17,195 bases of DNA from JAWLDB01 sp041686915 (GCA_041686915.1 JAWLDB010000038.1:1-17195); one strand, 5' to 3'; shown: positions 1 to 6,537, counted from the first letter of the stretch. Notes: a model not told the origin generated them from the letters alone. A program made the numbers and translations.

Positions 1-326
1 GGCTGTTCGTAGGCTATGCCTTTGTCGGTAACGTCAACCTGCTGTACGTAATCTTCATCATTGACCAGTTGTTTTTGGGTTTTGAAATTGCCATCACTAC
101 GCACCTGGATAAGATTTGTGACCGGGCCGACATGTCCGCCAGCCTGGCCATGGGCGGCACCATCAGCCATATTTCAGCCGTTTTCATCCCAGTACTAGGT
201 GGCTTCCTGTGGAAGGTCGTAAGCCCGCAGGCAACCTTCCTGGCTGGGCTGTTGATGTGCCTGGTATCGCTGATGCAGGCTTACCGCTTACCGCACATCA
301 CGCCTGCTGAGGAATCTGCAGCATAA
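1..326 (+). CDS. MFS transporter, C-terminal fragment (5' end outside window)
   Basis: The frame is open from the first base, with the first full codon at position 3, and ends with TAA at 324-326. This gives about 107 residues. They form very hydrophobic segments: one around FVGNVNLLYVIFIIDQLFLG, one around the stretch ending IPVLGGFLW, and a final one around FLAGLLMCLVSLMQAY. A short polar tail rich in Glu and Ala follows. The pattern, including the charged loop THLDKICDRAD and the SLAMGGTISH stretch, matches the last three or so helices of a 12-helix major facilitator superfamily transporter in the cytoplasmic membrane. The true start lies upstream of the window, so the TTG at 69 is internal. 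The substrate cannot be told. A hairpin at 344-383 follows the stop and could end its transcript. Family assignment is fairly safe; function is unknown. Confidence 0.75.
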   Translation, partial: LFVGYAFVGNVNLLYVIFIIDQLFLGFEIAITTHLDKICDRADMSASLAMGGTISHISAVFIPVLGGFLWKVVSPQATFLAGLLMCLVSLMQAYRLPHITPAEESAA

Positions 327-343
327 ACTCATAATGGATGAAA

Positions 344-383
344 GGCCACCTCTTTAAGGCAAACTAGCCTAAAGGAGGTGGCC
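344..383 (+). promoter_or_regulatory. Hairpin that covers the DUF1540 Shine-Dalgarno sequence
   Basis: The arms at 344-360 and 367-383 (17 nt each) pair around a six-base loop (AAACTA), with one G-U and one A-A mismatch. The 3' arm contains the whole Shine-Dalgarno sequence AAAGGAGGTG (371-380) of the gene starting at 389. The 5' arm, GGCCACCTCTTTA, resembles the anti-Shine-Dalgarno end of 16S rRNA. The hairpin lies 18 bases after the upstream MFS stop. It is not followed by a T run (next bases TATTTATG). It may act as a weak terminator, as a switch that hides the ribosome binding site, or as both. The pairing is seen; the regulatory role is inferred. Confidence 0.6.
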
Positions 384-388
384 TATTT

Positions 389-763
389 ATGACCAAAGTA
401 AAGTGCCACGTTAACACTTGTACCCATTGGCTTAAGGGTATGTGTGGCGCTGGCAACATCGACATTCTGAATGAAGAAGAAGGCAATATGTCCAATATTG
501 CCGAACAGACCGAGTGTAAAACCTTCTACAAAGCAGAAGGAGTCACAGACTACTTAGGCTCCATGGACAACGTCAACTGGGGTGGAATGACTTCTTCGCT
601 GCTGGGTGGCGATATGAGCCCCAGTGTTACTTGCGTGGTCAACTCCTGCAAGTATTGGAATGACGGCAACGAATGCCATGCGGATATGATAGAAGTTACC
701 GGTTCCCATGCTGATGAATGCCAGGACACCAACTGCCAGACCTATGAGGAAAGAAGCAAATAA
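389..763 (+). CDS. DUF1540 domain-containing protein (two cysteine-motif repeats)
   Basis: This 124-residue protein starts at ATG 389, eight bases after AAAGGAGGTG. It contains two copies of a cysteine module. The first has Cys6, Cys11, Trp14, Cys19 and then Cys43 in ECKTFY. The second has Cys82, Cys87, Trp90, Cys96 and then Cys111 and Cys116 in CQTYEE. The shared pattern is C-x4-C-x2-W-x4/5-C followed by a Cys next to a Thr-aromatic pair. This is the DUF1540 pattern, common in Clostridia and Bacilli and probably metal-binding, but with no established function that I know of. The linker (about residues 48-78) is Gly/Met/Ser-rich. There is no signal peptide or membrane helix, so it should be cytoplasmic. 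Its ribosome binding site is buried in a hairpin, and its transcript ends at the 767-813 terminator. Family confidence is high; role unknown. Confidence 0.88.
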   Translation: MTKVKCHVNTCTHWLKGMCGAGNIDILNEEEGNMSNIAEQTECKTFYKAEGVTDYLGSMDNVNWGGMTSSLLGGDMSPSVTCVVNSCKYWNDGNECHADMIEVTGSHADECQDTNCQTYEERSK

Positions 764-766
764 CAG

Positions 767-813
767 TTTAATAGGCAAAAAGCAGGGCCCCGCCCTGCTT
801 TTTGCCTATTAAA
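767..813. terminator. Bidirectional intrinsic terminator (perfect 22-bp inverted repeat)
   Basis: Arms 767-788 and 792-813 are perfect reverse complements separated by CCC. The core is AAAAAGCAGGGC / GCCCTGCTTTTT, so each strand has a GC-rich stem followed by five T's. It lies between the convergent DUF1540 gene (+) and the YibE/F gene (-), and its right arm overlaps the last codons and stop of the latter. It should terminate both transcripts. Confidence 0.92.
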
Positions 814-1975
814 GACCAGTGTTCTGCTGTTGGCTGCTTTGCTTGGAAACGGACGGGCTACGCGATGCCAGCCACGCGGCCACCAACGCCGTCAGGGGTA
901 TGGCTGCAACCAAGCCAATACTACCTGACAAAGCGCGTATCAGTTCTGTGGCCACCTTGTCAGTGTTCAGTATGCGAATGAGCGGGGTATCGTAAGCCTG
1001 GAACAATAACAGCAAGCACATGGCGCCGCCTGAATAGGCTAGAATTAGAGTATTGCTCATCGTCCCCATGATGTCACGCCCCACGTTCATGCCCGAGCGG
1101 AACAACTCCAACGCGGAAAGGCCTGGGTTGACATGCTTCATTTCGAACATAGAAGAAGCAATAGACATGCCAACGTCCATAACAGCACCTAGAGCGCCAA
1201 TCATGATTCCCGCAAACAACAGCCCCTGATAGTTAAAAGCGACCCCCTGAGGGATGTAAAGCAGCATCTGAGATTCCTCATGACTTAGCCCGGTGAGCTT
1301 AGCCAAAGTTCCCATGGATAAAGCCAATAACCCTGCTACCAGTACTCCGGACACCGTACCCATAACCGCAGCTAGCGTCTTGTTGTTAATTCCCCCGACT
1401 ACAAACATAGTCACGATGATAGCGAGAGCAGAAACCGCCACTGCTACGGGCATCGGGGCATAACCGCGCAGAATCAAAGGCAACAGCACATATCCGATTA
1501 ACACACCGGTAACAATCAAGCTAAACAGTGCCTTTGCCCCCTGACGCCCACCCAAAAGCAGGAGCAGCGCAACGAACAAGCCAAGCAAGGTATAGATATA
1601 CGTGTCCCTGACGTGGTCACCAATGTAGACGTTAAGCAGTTCCCCATCTTGGGACTCTGTGATTAGCAGCACCTTATCCCCCTGGTTGACGAAAATATCA
1701 AAGGCAGGGTTGCCGCTCGTCACATGGTAAATATTGACCAATCTGCCTTTGTGGGGGCCACTGGTGATCTCCACATCTACGTAGAAGGCCTTTGATTCAA
1801 AGCCCTGCTCACCCAGGCCAGTGTCCTCAAGTGACTCCTCTACTTGCCGAACAGTACCTCTAACTATTTCCTGAGGCACTTCCGGTACAGCATCAGGCTC
1901 TTCTGCCTTTGCTGCCGGTAGTGGGTTCATGGACACGAGTACTATACACAATAAAAGAACCAGATATCTACGCAT
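809..1975 (-). CDS. YibE/F family membrane protein
   Basis: This is a 388-residue protein if read from ATG at 1973-1975, which is preceded by GGGAAGGGAGAGGG at suitable spacing. A longer 400-residue reading from GTG 2011 has no good ribosome binding site. The N terminus is a signal peptide or signal anchor (MRRYLVLLLCIVLVSMNPL, then AAKAEE). A beta-rich extracytoplasmic domain follows (about residues 30-120, including NIYHVTSGNP and GDKVLLI), then seven or eight hydrophobic helices. Conserved-looking loops include GGINNKT, HEESQMLLYIPQG and GAVMDVGMSIASSM. This layout fits the YibE/F family (COG5438), which has no firmly established substrate. It is the last gene of the leftward cbiM-cbiQ-cbiO operon, so a link with metal transport is possible but unproven. 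The family call is confident; the function is not. Confidence 0.86.
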   Translation of the reverse strand: MRRYLVLLLCIVLVSMNPLPAAKAEEPDAVPEVPQEIVRGTVRQVEESLEDTGLGEQGFESKAFYVDVEITSGPHKGRLVNIYHVTSGNPAFDIFVNQGDKVLLITESQDGELLNVYIGDHVRDTYIYTLLGLFVALLLLLGGRQGAKALFSLIVTGVLIGYVLLPLILRGYAPMPVAVAVSALAIIVTMFVVGGINNKTLAAVMGTVSGVLVAGLLALSMGTLAKLTGLSHEESQMLLYIPQGVAFNYQGLLFAGIMIGALGAVMDVGMSIASSMFEMKHVNPGLSALELFRSGMNVGRDIMGTMSNTLILAYSGGAMCLLLLFQAYDTPLIRILNTDKVATELIRALSGSIGLVAAIPLTALVAAWLASRSPSVSKQSSQQQNTGL

Positions 1976-2067
1976 CAAAGCCCTCTCCCTTCCCTCATTA
2001 GATTCTATCACAGGAAGACTTGCACGCGTTATACCTGATTCTTCATTGGCAGCATCTTCAAACGGTA

Positions 2068-2895
2068 TCAGCGCTTACGAGCAGAATGGCTTAACAGGCG
2101 AGCTGCCATATTGGGCCAGCCGAAGCCGTCTCCAAGGTCAAAGCCCTGCCTCTCAAGGAATCGCTTTAGGCTGAAAATCTCTGGAGCTTCCAGTCTGGCC
2201 TCCTGCAATCTGTCGTCCCAGGTCAATACTTCTGCAATCGGCGCAGGACCGTGCAGTGTTCCGTCCGCTAGCAAGTAGGCATCACGGGCTACCCTGAGCA
2301 CCATGTCCAGCTCATGAGCTGTGAACAGGATAGCAGCACCCATTTCTTCATTGATGCTAATCAAGAGCTCTGCCATCTCCTGCCTGCTCACAGGATCCAA
2401 GCCGGCAAACGGCTCATCCAGAATCAGGATATCTGGGTGGTGGATGAGTGCCCCCGCCAACGCAATCTTCTTTTTCTCGCCGCCTGATAAGCTGCGTGGA
2501 TGCCGCTCAGCCAAATGGCCGATGCCCAGGGAGGTAAGCATAGCCTGCGACTCTTCCAGGGCAAGTTTGCGTTCATGCCCTTTACCAATCAGCCCCAGCG
2601 CCACATCCTGCACAGCAGTATCAGCCACCAGCTGATCGTCTGCTCGCTGCATGACGACACCTAAGCGCTGTAGGATACGAGGGGTTAGTGCTGGCGCTTC
2701 TCCCAGCAGGTTTACTGTGCCAGTAGTTGGGTACAGCAACCCAAGCAGCATGTAAAGAAAGGTTGTTTTGCCAGAACCATTTGCCCCAAGCAACACTGTC
2801 CTCTCCTTGCCTTTAATCACAAAACTGCCTTGAAAGCAAATCTCTTTCCCGTTGCCAAAGCCATATGTCAGGTCTCTTGCCTCAATGAGCGCCAT
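2068..2895 (-). CDS. cbiO: ECF/CbiO-type ABC transporter ATP-binding protein
   Basis: This 275-residue protein starts at ATG 2895 with CAGGAGGT eight bases upstream, and overlaps the end of cbiQ by 14 bases. All ABC ATPase motifs are present: Walker A GANGSGKT (37-44), Q-loop Gln83 followed by ADDQL, signature LSGGE (136-140), Walker B ILILDEP with Asp160-Glu161, D-loop AGLD, and switch His194 in FTAHELD. The QxxxDDQL stretch after the Q-loop is typical of ECF transporter ATPases (CbiO/EcfA). ATP hydrolysis on the cytoplasmic side would drive metal uptake through CbiM and CbiQ. Only one ATPase gene is present, so a homodimer is expected, as in other group I ECF systems. About 50 extra residues follow the ATPase core. 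The metal (cobalt or nickel) cannot be read from this subunit. Confidence 0.93.
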   Translation of the reverse strand: MALIEARDLTYGFGNGKEICFQGSFVIKGKERTVLLGANGSGKTTFLYMLLGLLYPTTGTVNLLGEAPALTPRILQRLGVVMQRADDQLVADTAVQDVALGLIGKGHERKLALEESQAMLTSLGIGHLAERHPRSLSGGEKKKIALAGALIHHPDILILDEPFAGLDPVSRQEMAELLISINEEMGAAILFTAHELDMVLRVARDAYLLADGTLHGPAPIAEVLTWDDRLQEARLEAPEIFSLKRFLERQGFDLGDGFGWPNMAARLLSHSARKR

Positions 2896-3583
2896 AGATG
2901 ATACCTCCTGTTAAGAACCCTGCAGCCAACAACCACACTACCAGGTCAGATGCGCAGAAGCGCCAATTCACCGGTTCAGAGAACAGTCCAGGACGATACC
3001 CACGCAGTGCCAGCATATTTCCCGCCTCTTCCGCGTCGTCCCAAGCCTCCAACAATACCCCGCCCAGGCAGTTGGCCAGCAGACCTAACCCGTCTTTGCT
3101 GAAAGGGTTAATGTCGACCCCTCGCAACCGTAGCGCTGACAGTTTGCTCTGGAAGCGCTGCGTGCCCCGCTCTACACCTTTCATGCTCAAGTAGAGCGCA
3201 TCTAGCAACAACCCTGGTATCAGTGTCTGCAGGAGCAGCAACCATTCAATAAACGACGCCAGCGAAATGACCGAATAGGCAGCTATTGCCGCAACTGCTG
3301 CCCTGGTAGCAAGGACAATCGGGCCGGTGCCACCTCCCATCCCTGCCAGCCCCAACCAAAGAGCAGTGACGGCTGGAAGAACCGCCAGGGTGACCACGTG
3401 CACTACCGGCTGCCTACGCAGTAAGGTAAGCAGCAAAAAAAAGCCGCCAACACCGAGCAGCCAAGCCAGGTTTGTTGATACAATGACAGTTGAGAGGACT
3501 GCAAGCAGCAGCAGCAGTTTGCTCTGTACAGCAACCGCTGCCTGACGCTTGGGCGTGGTTACCTCGATGCGTACATGTGCCAA
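2882..3583 (-). CDS. cbiQ: ECF transporter T component (CbiQ)
   Basis: This 233-residue integral membrane protein starts at TTG 3583 with AGGAGGGG just upstream; that site overlaps the cbiM stop. Hydrophobic segments lie at about residues 20-55, 60-80, 88-110, 113-130 and 212-230. The two coupling motifs of EcfT/CbiQ proteins, which insert into grooves of the ATPase dimer, are present: ALRLRG (150-155) and LALRGY (191-196), within the amphipathic cytoplasmic helices. It links the ATPase CbiO to the metal-binding component CbiM. It lies between the two, 11 bases after cbiM and overlapping cbiO, which indicates translational coupling. The Gly-rich loop GMGGGTG (81-87) between helices is notable but of unknown meaning. 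Confidence 0.88.
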   Translation of the reverse strand: MAHVRIEVTTPKRQAAVAVQSKLLLLLAVLSTVIVSTNLAWLLGVGGFFLLLTLLRRQPVVHVVTLAVLPAVTALWLGLAGMGGGTGPIVLATRAAVAAIAAYSVISLASFIEWLLLLQTLIPGLLLDALYLSMKGVERGTQRFQSKLSALRLRGVDINPFSKDGLGLLANCLGGVLLEAWDDAEEAGNMLALRGYRPGLFSEPVNWRFCASDLVVWLLAAGFLTGGIIYGAH

Positions 3584-3594
3584 GCCTGCCCCTC

Positions 3595-4263
3595 CTAATC
3601 CTGGTGCAGCAGTTCTGGCCTAGTCCTGCTTAAGAATGCGGCCAATCCGTAACTCAACAGAGTCTCCAACGCGATACCAAGCGCAAAAATGGGTGACATT
3701 CCAAGGACAAAGGCTCCTGCCCCTGTATGAGCGCCAGCATCGTGATGGTCATGCTCATGCTGCAGCATTTCTACTGCTAGCGCTTCATTGCCTGCCACTT
3801 GCAGCACAGCCAGTGAGGTGGTCAAGCTAACAAGCAACGTGCAGGCTACGGCCAGTGCTACTGCCCAGGGAACTTGCAGCTTACGATGGAACATCCGGAA
3901 CATCATGCTGGCCAAGAGGCCCTCCAGCCCTAGGATAAGGGTATTCAGTCCGATGGTAGTCAGACCGCCGTGGCCGAACAATGCCAGTACGATGGACGCG
4001 GCAAAGGCTGCCAGATAACAGAAGGCCCCCCCCAGCATTGCGCCTATAAAGGCAGCAAGATTGAGATGAATCGGCAGGAAACCAAATGGCACAGACATGA
4101 CTACTACCATAAAAGCGATGGCAAAAGCCAAGCGCGCCACAGCCTTAGGACCCTGCTTCCCCATCGAGCGGGCAGCGATAAAAGACAGCGCTAAGCAAAC
4201 AGCTAGGCTACCCATCACCCAATATATGTTAAGCAACCCATCCGGCACGTGCAGATGCGACAC
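3595..4263 (-). CDS. cbiM: Cobalt/nickel ECF transporter substrate-binding protein (CbiM family)
   Basis: I choose GTG at 4261-4263, which gives 222 residues. It has AGAAGGTGGGGG close upstream and places the family's N-terminal metal loop (here SHLHVPDG, usually MHIPDG) at the start, as CbiM/NikM function requires. ATG starts at 4317 and 4287 are possible but would bury that loop and run through a palindrome. About six hydrophobic helices follow, with LPIH at residue 66 a candidate second metal ligand. The motifs GHGGLTTIGLNTLILG and ETLLSYGLAAFL are a divergent form of CbiM features. A His/Asp-rich loop (His169, 171, 173, 174, 179) probably faces outward and may collect metal. No separate cbiN gene is seen. 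The family is fairly certain; cobalt versus nickel is undecided. Confidence 0.82.
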   Translation of the reverse strand: MSHLHVPDGLLNIYWVMGSLAVCLALSFIAARSMGKQGPKAVARLAFAIAFMVVVMSVPFGFLPIHLNLAAFIGAMLGGAFCYLAAFAASIVLALFGHGGLTTIGLNTLILGLEGLLASMMFRMFHRKLQVPWAVALAVACTLLVSLTTSLAVLQVAGNEALAVEMLQHEHDHHDAGAHTGAGAFVLGMSPIFALGIALETLLSYGLAAFLSRTRPELLHQD

Positions 4264-4281
4264 AATACCCCCACCTTCTAA

Positions 4282-4306
4282 AAGCATATTCGTAGATAGT
4301 ATGCTT
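4282..4306. promoter_or_regulatory. Inverted repeat upstream of cbiM (possible operator)
   Basis: AAGCATA (4282-4288) and TATGCTT (4300-4306) are perfect 7-bp inverted half sites separated by 11 bases. They lie 19 bases upstream of the preferred cbiM GTG start. The spacing suits a dimeric DNA-binding protein, for example a metal-responsive repressor. As RNA on the minus strand it would be only a weak, AT-rich stem. The repeat is seen; the regulator is a guess. Confidence 0.35.
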
Positions 4307-4414
4307 ATGGATAACATTACCTATACGTGTTGCATCTTGCCGTCTGCTAAAATCAAATGAGTTGACAATGTTGCGTTGACAAGCCCTTTCAGGGCCCAGA
4401 GGGAGATGGCACAC

Positions 4415-5317
4415 ATGCAGTCAAAGCTTCAAGGCTATATCATGGTGGTCATATCATCGTTGGCATTCGGCACTTTGGGCCTGTGGGCCAAATGGGGTTA
4501 CGCCTTTGGCTTTACCCCACTGAGCTTGCTGGTAGTGCGATTTGGAGTGGCTAGCCTGTGTCTATGGCTCGCGGTCGTCGCCAAGCACAGAGACCTAGCA
4601 TGGCCTGGCATCAAGCCTGCCCTCGCCCTGGCTTTGCAGGGCGGCTTGGGCTATGCACTTACGGCTGGCTGCTTCTTCCTATCGTTGCAGCACTTGCCTG
4701 CCGGACTGGCTAGCATGCTCTTCTACCTGCATCCGGTTATCACGTCATCGCTCACCCCAGTGCTCTTTGCCGAGCAACCGGAAAAAGAACAGAAACTCTC
4801 TCTTGGCGCAGCAGTGCTAGGCAGCATTCTGCTGGCGGGAGGTGCATTGACTGGCAATGTCTCTTGGATAGGGGTGATGTTTGCTCTGTTCGCGGCAGTT
4901 GCATATTCTGGATTCACTTTAGCTGGGCAGATGACTTCCAAGTCCGCTTCCCCATTGGTAGCAACAACCTATACCAGTACGGCCTGTTTCCTGGCGTTGA
5001 CCCTCTGGACGCGCCCTAGCATGGCTTGGTTGGCCACGCTTACGCCACAAATGTGGCTGATTGGCCTGGGAGTTGCGCTAGTCGCCACCGTACTAGCCAT
5101 CCTGTTATATTTAGCAGGCATACAGCAGATTGGAGCCAGTCGCACAGCTGTGATCAGTGCCTTGGAACCGGCTACAGGGGTCCTGCTGTCGGTCTTACTG
5201 CTCGGTGAAATGCTAAGCATTGGCCAGATTATGGGTATCATTTGTATACTGGGCGCAGTCCTGCTGCTTACCGGCAAGCCTCTCTGGCGCAGGATACCTG
5301 CCAAAGAACAGGCTTGA
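4415..5317 (+). CDS. EamA family (DMT superfamily) permease
   Basis: I place the start at ATG 4415, preceded by AGAGGGAGA about nine bases away, giving 300 residues. The ATG at 4406 overlaps that binding site and the TTG at 4376 has none. The protein has ten hydrophobic segments in two homologous halves, each an EamA domain: about residues 5-135 and 150-285. Typical features are SSLAFGTLGLWAKWG in helix 1, RFGVASLCLWL in helix 2, the LQHLPAGLASMLFYLHPV stretch, and GASRTAVISALEPATGVLLS in the second half. It belongs to the drug/metabolite transporter superfamily in the cytoplasmic membrane; members export amino acids or other metabolites. The substrate cannot be assigned. It is divergent from the cbiM operon and probably monocistronic, with a hairpin after its stop. 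Confidence 0.92.
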   Translation: MQSKLQGYIMVVISSLAFGTLGLWAKWGYAFGFTPLSLLVVRFGVASLCLWLAVVAKHRDLAWPGIKPALALALQGGLGYALTAGCFFLSLQHLPAGLASMLFYLHPVITSSLTPVLFAEQPEKEQKLSLGAAVLGSILLAGGALTGNVSWIGVMFALFAAVAYSGFTLAGQMTSKSASPLVATTYTSTACFLALTLWTRPSMAWLATLTPQMWLIGLGVALVATVLAILLYLAGIQQIGASRTAVISALEPATGVLLSVLLLGEMLSIGQIMGIICILGAVLLLTGKPLWRRIPAKEQA

Positions 5318-5342
5318 ATAAGGTATAAGGAACCAGACACAG

Positions 5343-5380
5343 TAAGCACAGCACTACCTAAGGGGTGAGCGCTGTGCTTA
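5343..5380 (+). terminator. Hairpin after the EamA gene, possible terminator
   Basis: TAAGCACAGC (5343-5352) and GCTGTGCTTA (5371-5380) form a perfect 10-bp stem around an 18-base loop, which can itself pair partly (CAC / GTG). The bases after the stem are TTTGTG, a short T run. It lies 25 bases past the EamA stop. The long loop and weak T tract make it only a moderate terminator. Confidence 0.5.
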
Positions 5381-5518
5381 TTTGTGCGGAAGGCAACTTG
5401 TTTGAGCGGCAAATTCGGAAAATGAAAGATTCAGCTGGAACAAAGCAGCAGGGGGAAACGTCCAAACTGGAGTGAAATCAATTCGTTGCGATCGGCAGTT
5501 TGGAAAGGTGTGGTACCC

Positions 5519-6007
5519 ATGACTGTCAAAGGTAAGGGCTGTATAGCTGTTCTGGCTATAGCAGCAATCGCAGGCTACGTGTTCATAAGTAACGTATACT
5601 TCTTCAATCCTTTGCTGTTTCGAAGGAACGAAATTACCTATCTGCCCTGGAGCTGGTACAAGAACCCCTTACAGATAGAATACTGTGTACTCGACGAGGA
5701 CGGATGGAGATTCACCAAGTCCACGGATGCAGATGAAATCAGGGATTTCTTCCGGGAGCTGCAGAAAGGCATCAGCCAAACGTCGGAAACGCCTGACAAC
5801 CAGGACAGAGCATCAGTCTGGGTGGCCGTTCGCCGGTTGGATGACGGAGTAGTACTGTTAGCTCTCAAAGGGCACGAAGATGGAAAACGATTTATGGTGC
5901 AGGATAATGTTCCAGTGCAGCTAAGTGATAGCTTACGGTCATTGCTGCAGAACCGCCTGAGCGAGGCTCGCAGTAGTGTTAGTAGCAATCCACCAGCGGC
6001 CAAATAA
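5519..6007 (+). CDS. Hypothetical membrane-anchored protein
   Basis: The start is ATG 5519, eight bases after GGAAAGGTG, giving 162 residues; a TTG at 5486 in frame has no binding site. One hydrophobic segment near the N terminus (GCIAVLAIAAIAGYVFIS) is preceded by lysines, so the protein is probably anchored with its C-terminal part outside. The rest is a soluble, mixed-charge domain with aromatic patches (LPWSWYKNPLQIEYC) and the acidic stretch DADEIRDFFREL. The tail is Ser/Pro/Ala-rich. I do not recognise the family. It precedes another small unknown membrane protein gene by 83 bases in the same direction, so the two may be co-transcribed. The reverse-strand frame across it is low-complexity Ser/Arg/Cys-rich sequence and looks like a shadow. 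Confidence 0.7.
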   Translation: MTVKGKGCIAVLAIAAIAGYVFISNVYFFNPLLFRRNEITYLPWSWYKNPLQIEYCVLDEDGWRFTKSTDADEIRDFFRELQKGISQTSETPDNQDRASVWVAVRRLDDGVVLLALKGHEDGKRFMVQDNVPVQLSDSLRSLLQNRLSEARSSVSSNPPAAK

Positions 6008-6089
6008 CGCTGACAGAGGGCTGTTCGCTCTGATTTGCACCGATGAGATGTGTACTCTTTGACCCTAGGGGGCGATTTAACTGAAACCA

Positions 6090-6464
6090 TTGGAGTTAAA
6101 AAGCAGAATCCTGTGGGGAACTGGACCGATTGGATTGCTTGGCATCTCATACTTGCTATGTCGATTCTGTTTTTTCGACATGCATGGCATGAAACAATGG
6201 CCAGATTTTCTGGCCTCACTAAGCATTGCTTTAGTAGTGCTCGCTACCTTATTAGGAAACAGAGTAGTTCCAATAGCCACCGTTATAGGCTACATCGGAG
6301 GATTTGCTCTTGCTATGGTGTTTAATACTGATGGCGTAGACCCAGGTGGTGGAGGAACAAGCAATGCTTGGATTATATGGGGGACTATTTACATTTCCTC
6401 AATTCTGATTGGCATCATGCTGGGCTACATCTCCAAACAGAGGCGTGGAGTATATAATAGATAG
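6090..6464 (+). CDS. Hypothetical four-helix membrane protein
   Basis: This 124-residue protein is almost wholly hydrophobic, with probable helices at about residues 8-28, 40-55, 60-80 and 93-113. The loop NTDGVDPGGGGTSNAW looks like a conserved signature, and I recall similar small Firmicute membrane proteins with no assigned role. The start is uncertain. TTG 6090 gives MELKSRILWG, but the only ribosome binding site, AGGGGG at 6067-6072, is 17 bases from it and eight from an in-frame CTG at 6081. An in-frame TAA at 6078-6080 excludes anything further upstream, so initiation must use CTG or TTG. It follows the unknown gene ending at 6007 and is followed by a hairpin at 6471-6497. Confidence 0.7.
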   Translation: MELKSRILWGTGPIGLLGISYLLCRFCFFDMHGMKQWPDFLASLSIALVVLATLLGNRVVPIATVIGYIGGFALAMVFNTDGVDPGGGGTSNAWIIWGTIYISSILIGIMLGYISKQRRGVYNR

Positions 6465-6470
6465 AGCACG

Positions 6471-6497
6471 ATGGGACCCTGCTAATAAGGGTCCCAT
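6471..6497. terminator. Hairpin between convergent genes
   Basis: ATGGGACCCT (6471-6480) and AGGGTCCCAT (6488-6497) form a perfect 10-bp stem with the seven-base loop GCTAATA. It lies between the small membrane protein gene (+) and the FAD enzyme gene (-). Neither side has a real T run, so termination efficiency is doubtful. Its place between convergent genes still favours a terminator or a transcript-end stabiliser. Confidence 0.5.
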
Positions 6498-6537
6498 CAA
6501 TCATCTTCAAACCATTAACACCATTAGATCATCGTTT

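Noticed and set aside
1..326. The left MFS fragment as a pseudogene starting at TTG 69
   Set aside because: The frame is open to the window edge with coherent helix sequence upstream of 69, so it is simply cut by the window.
554..778. A 74-codon leftward frame with a hydrophobic start
   Set aside because: It runs antisense to the DUF1540 gene and starts inside the terminator hairpin; the DUF1540 reading has clear paired cysteine motifs.
4264..4414. Cobalamin or NiCo riboswitch upstream of cbiM
   Set aside because: The gap is short and I see neither the conserved cobalamin-riboswitch core nor the four-way-junction features of NiCo aptamers; only a small inverted repeat is present.
4361..4414. 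Consensus promoter for the EamA gene using TTGACA at 4362 or 4376
   Set aside because: No TATAAT-like sequence lies 16-18 bases downstream of either hexamer.
5638..6219. A 193-codon leftward open frame
   Set aside because: It is antisense to two plausible rightward genes and encodes Ser/Cys/Arg-rich sequence typical of a shadow frame.
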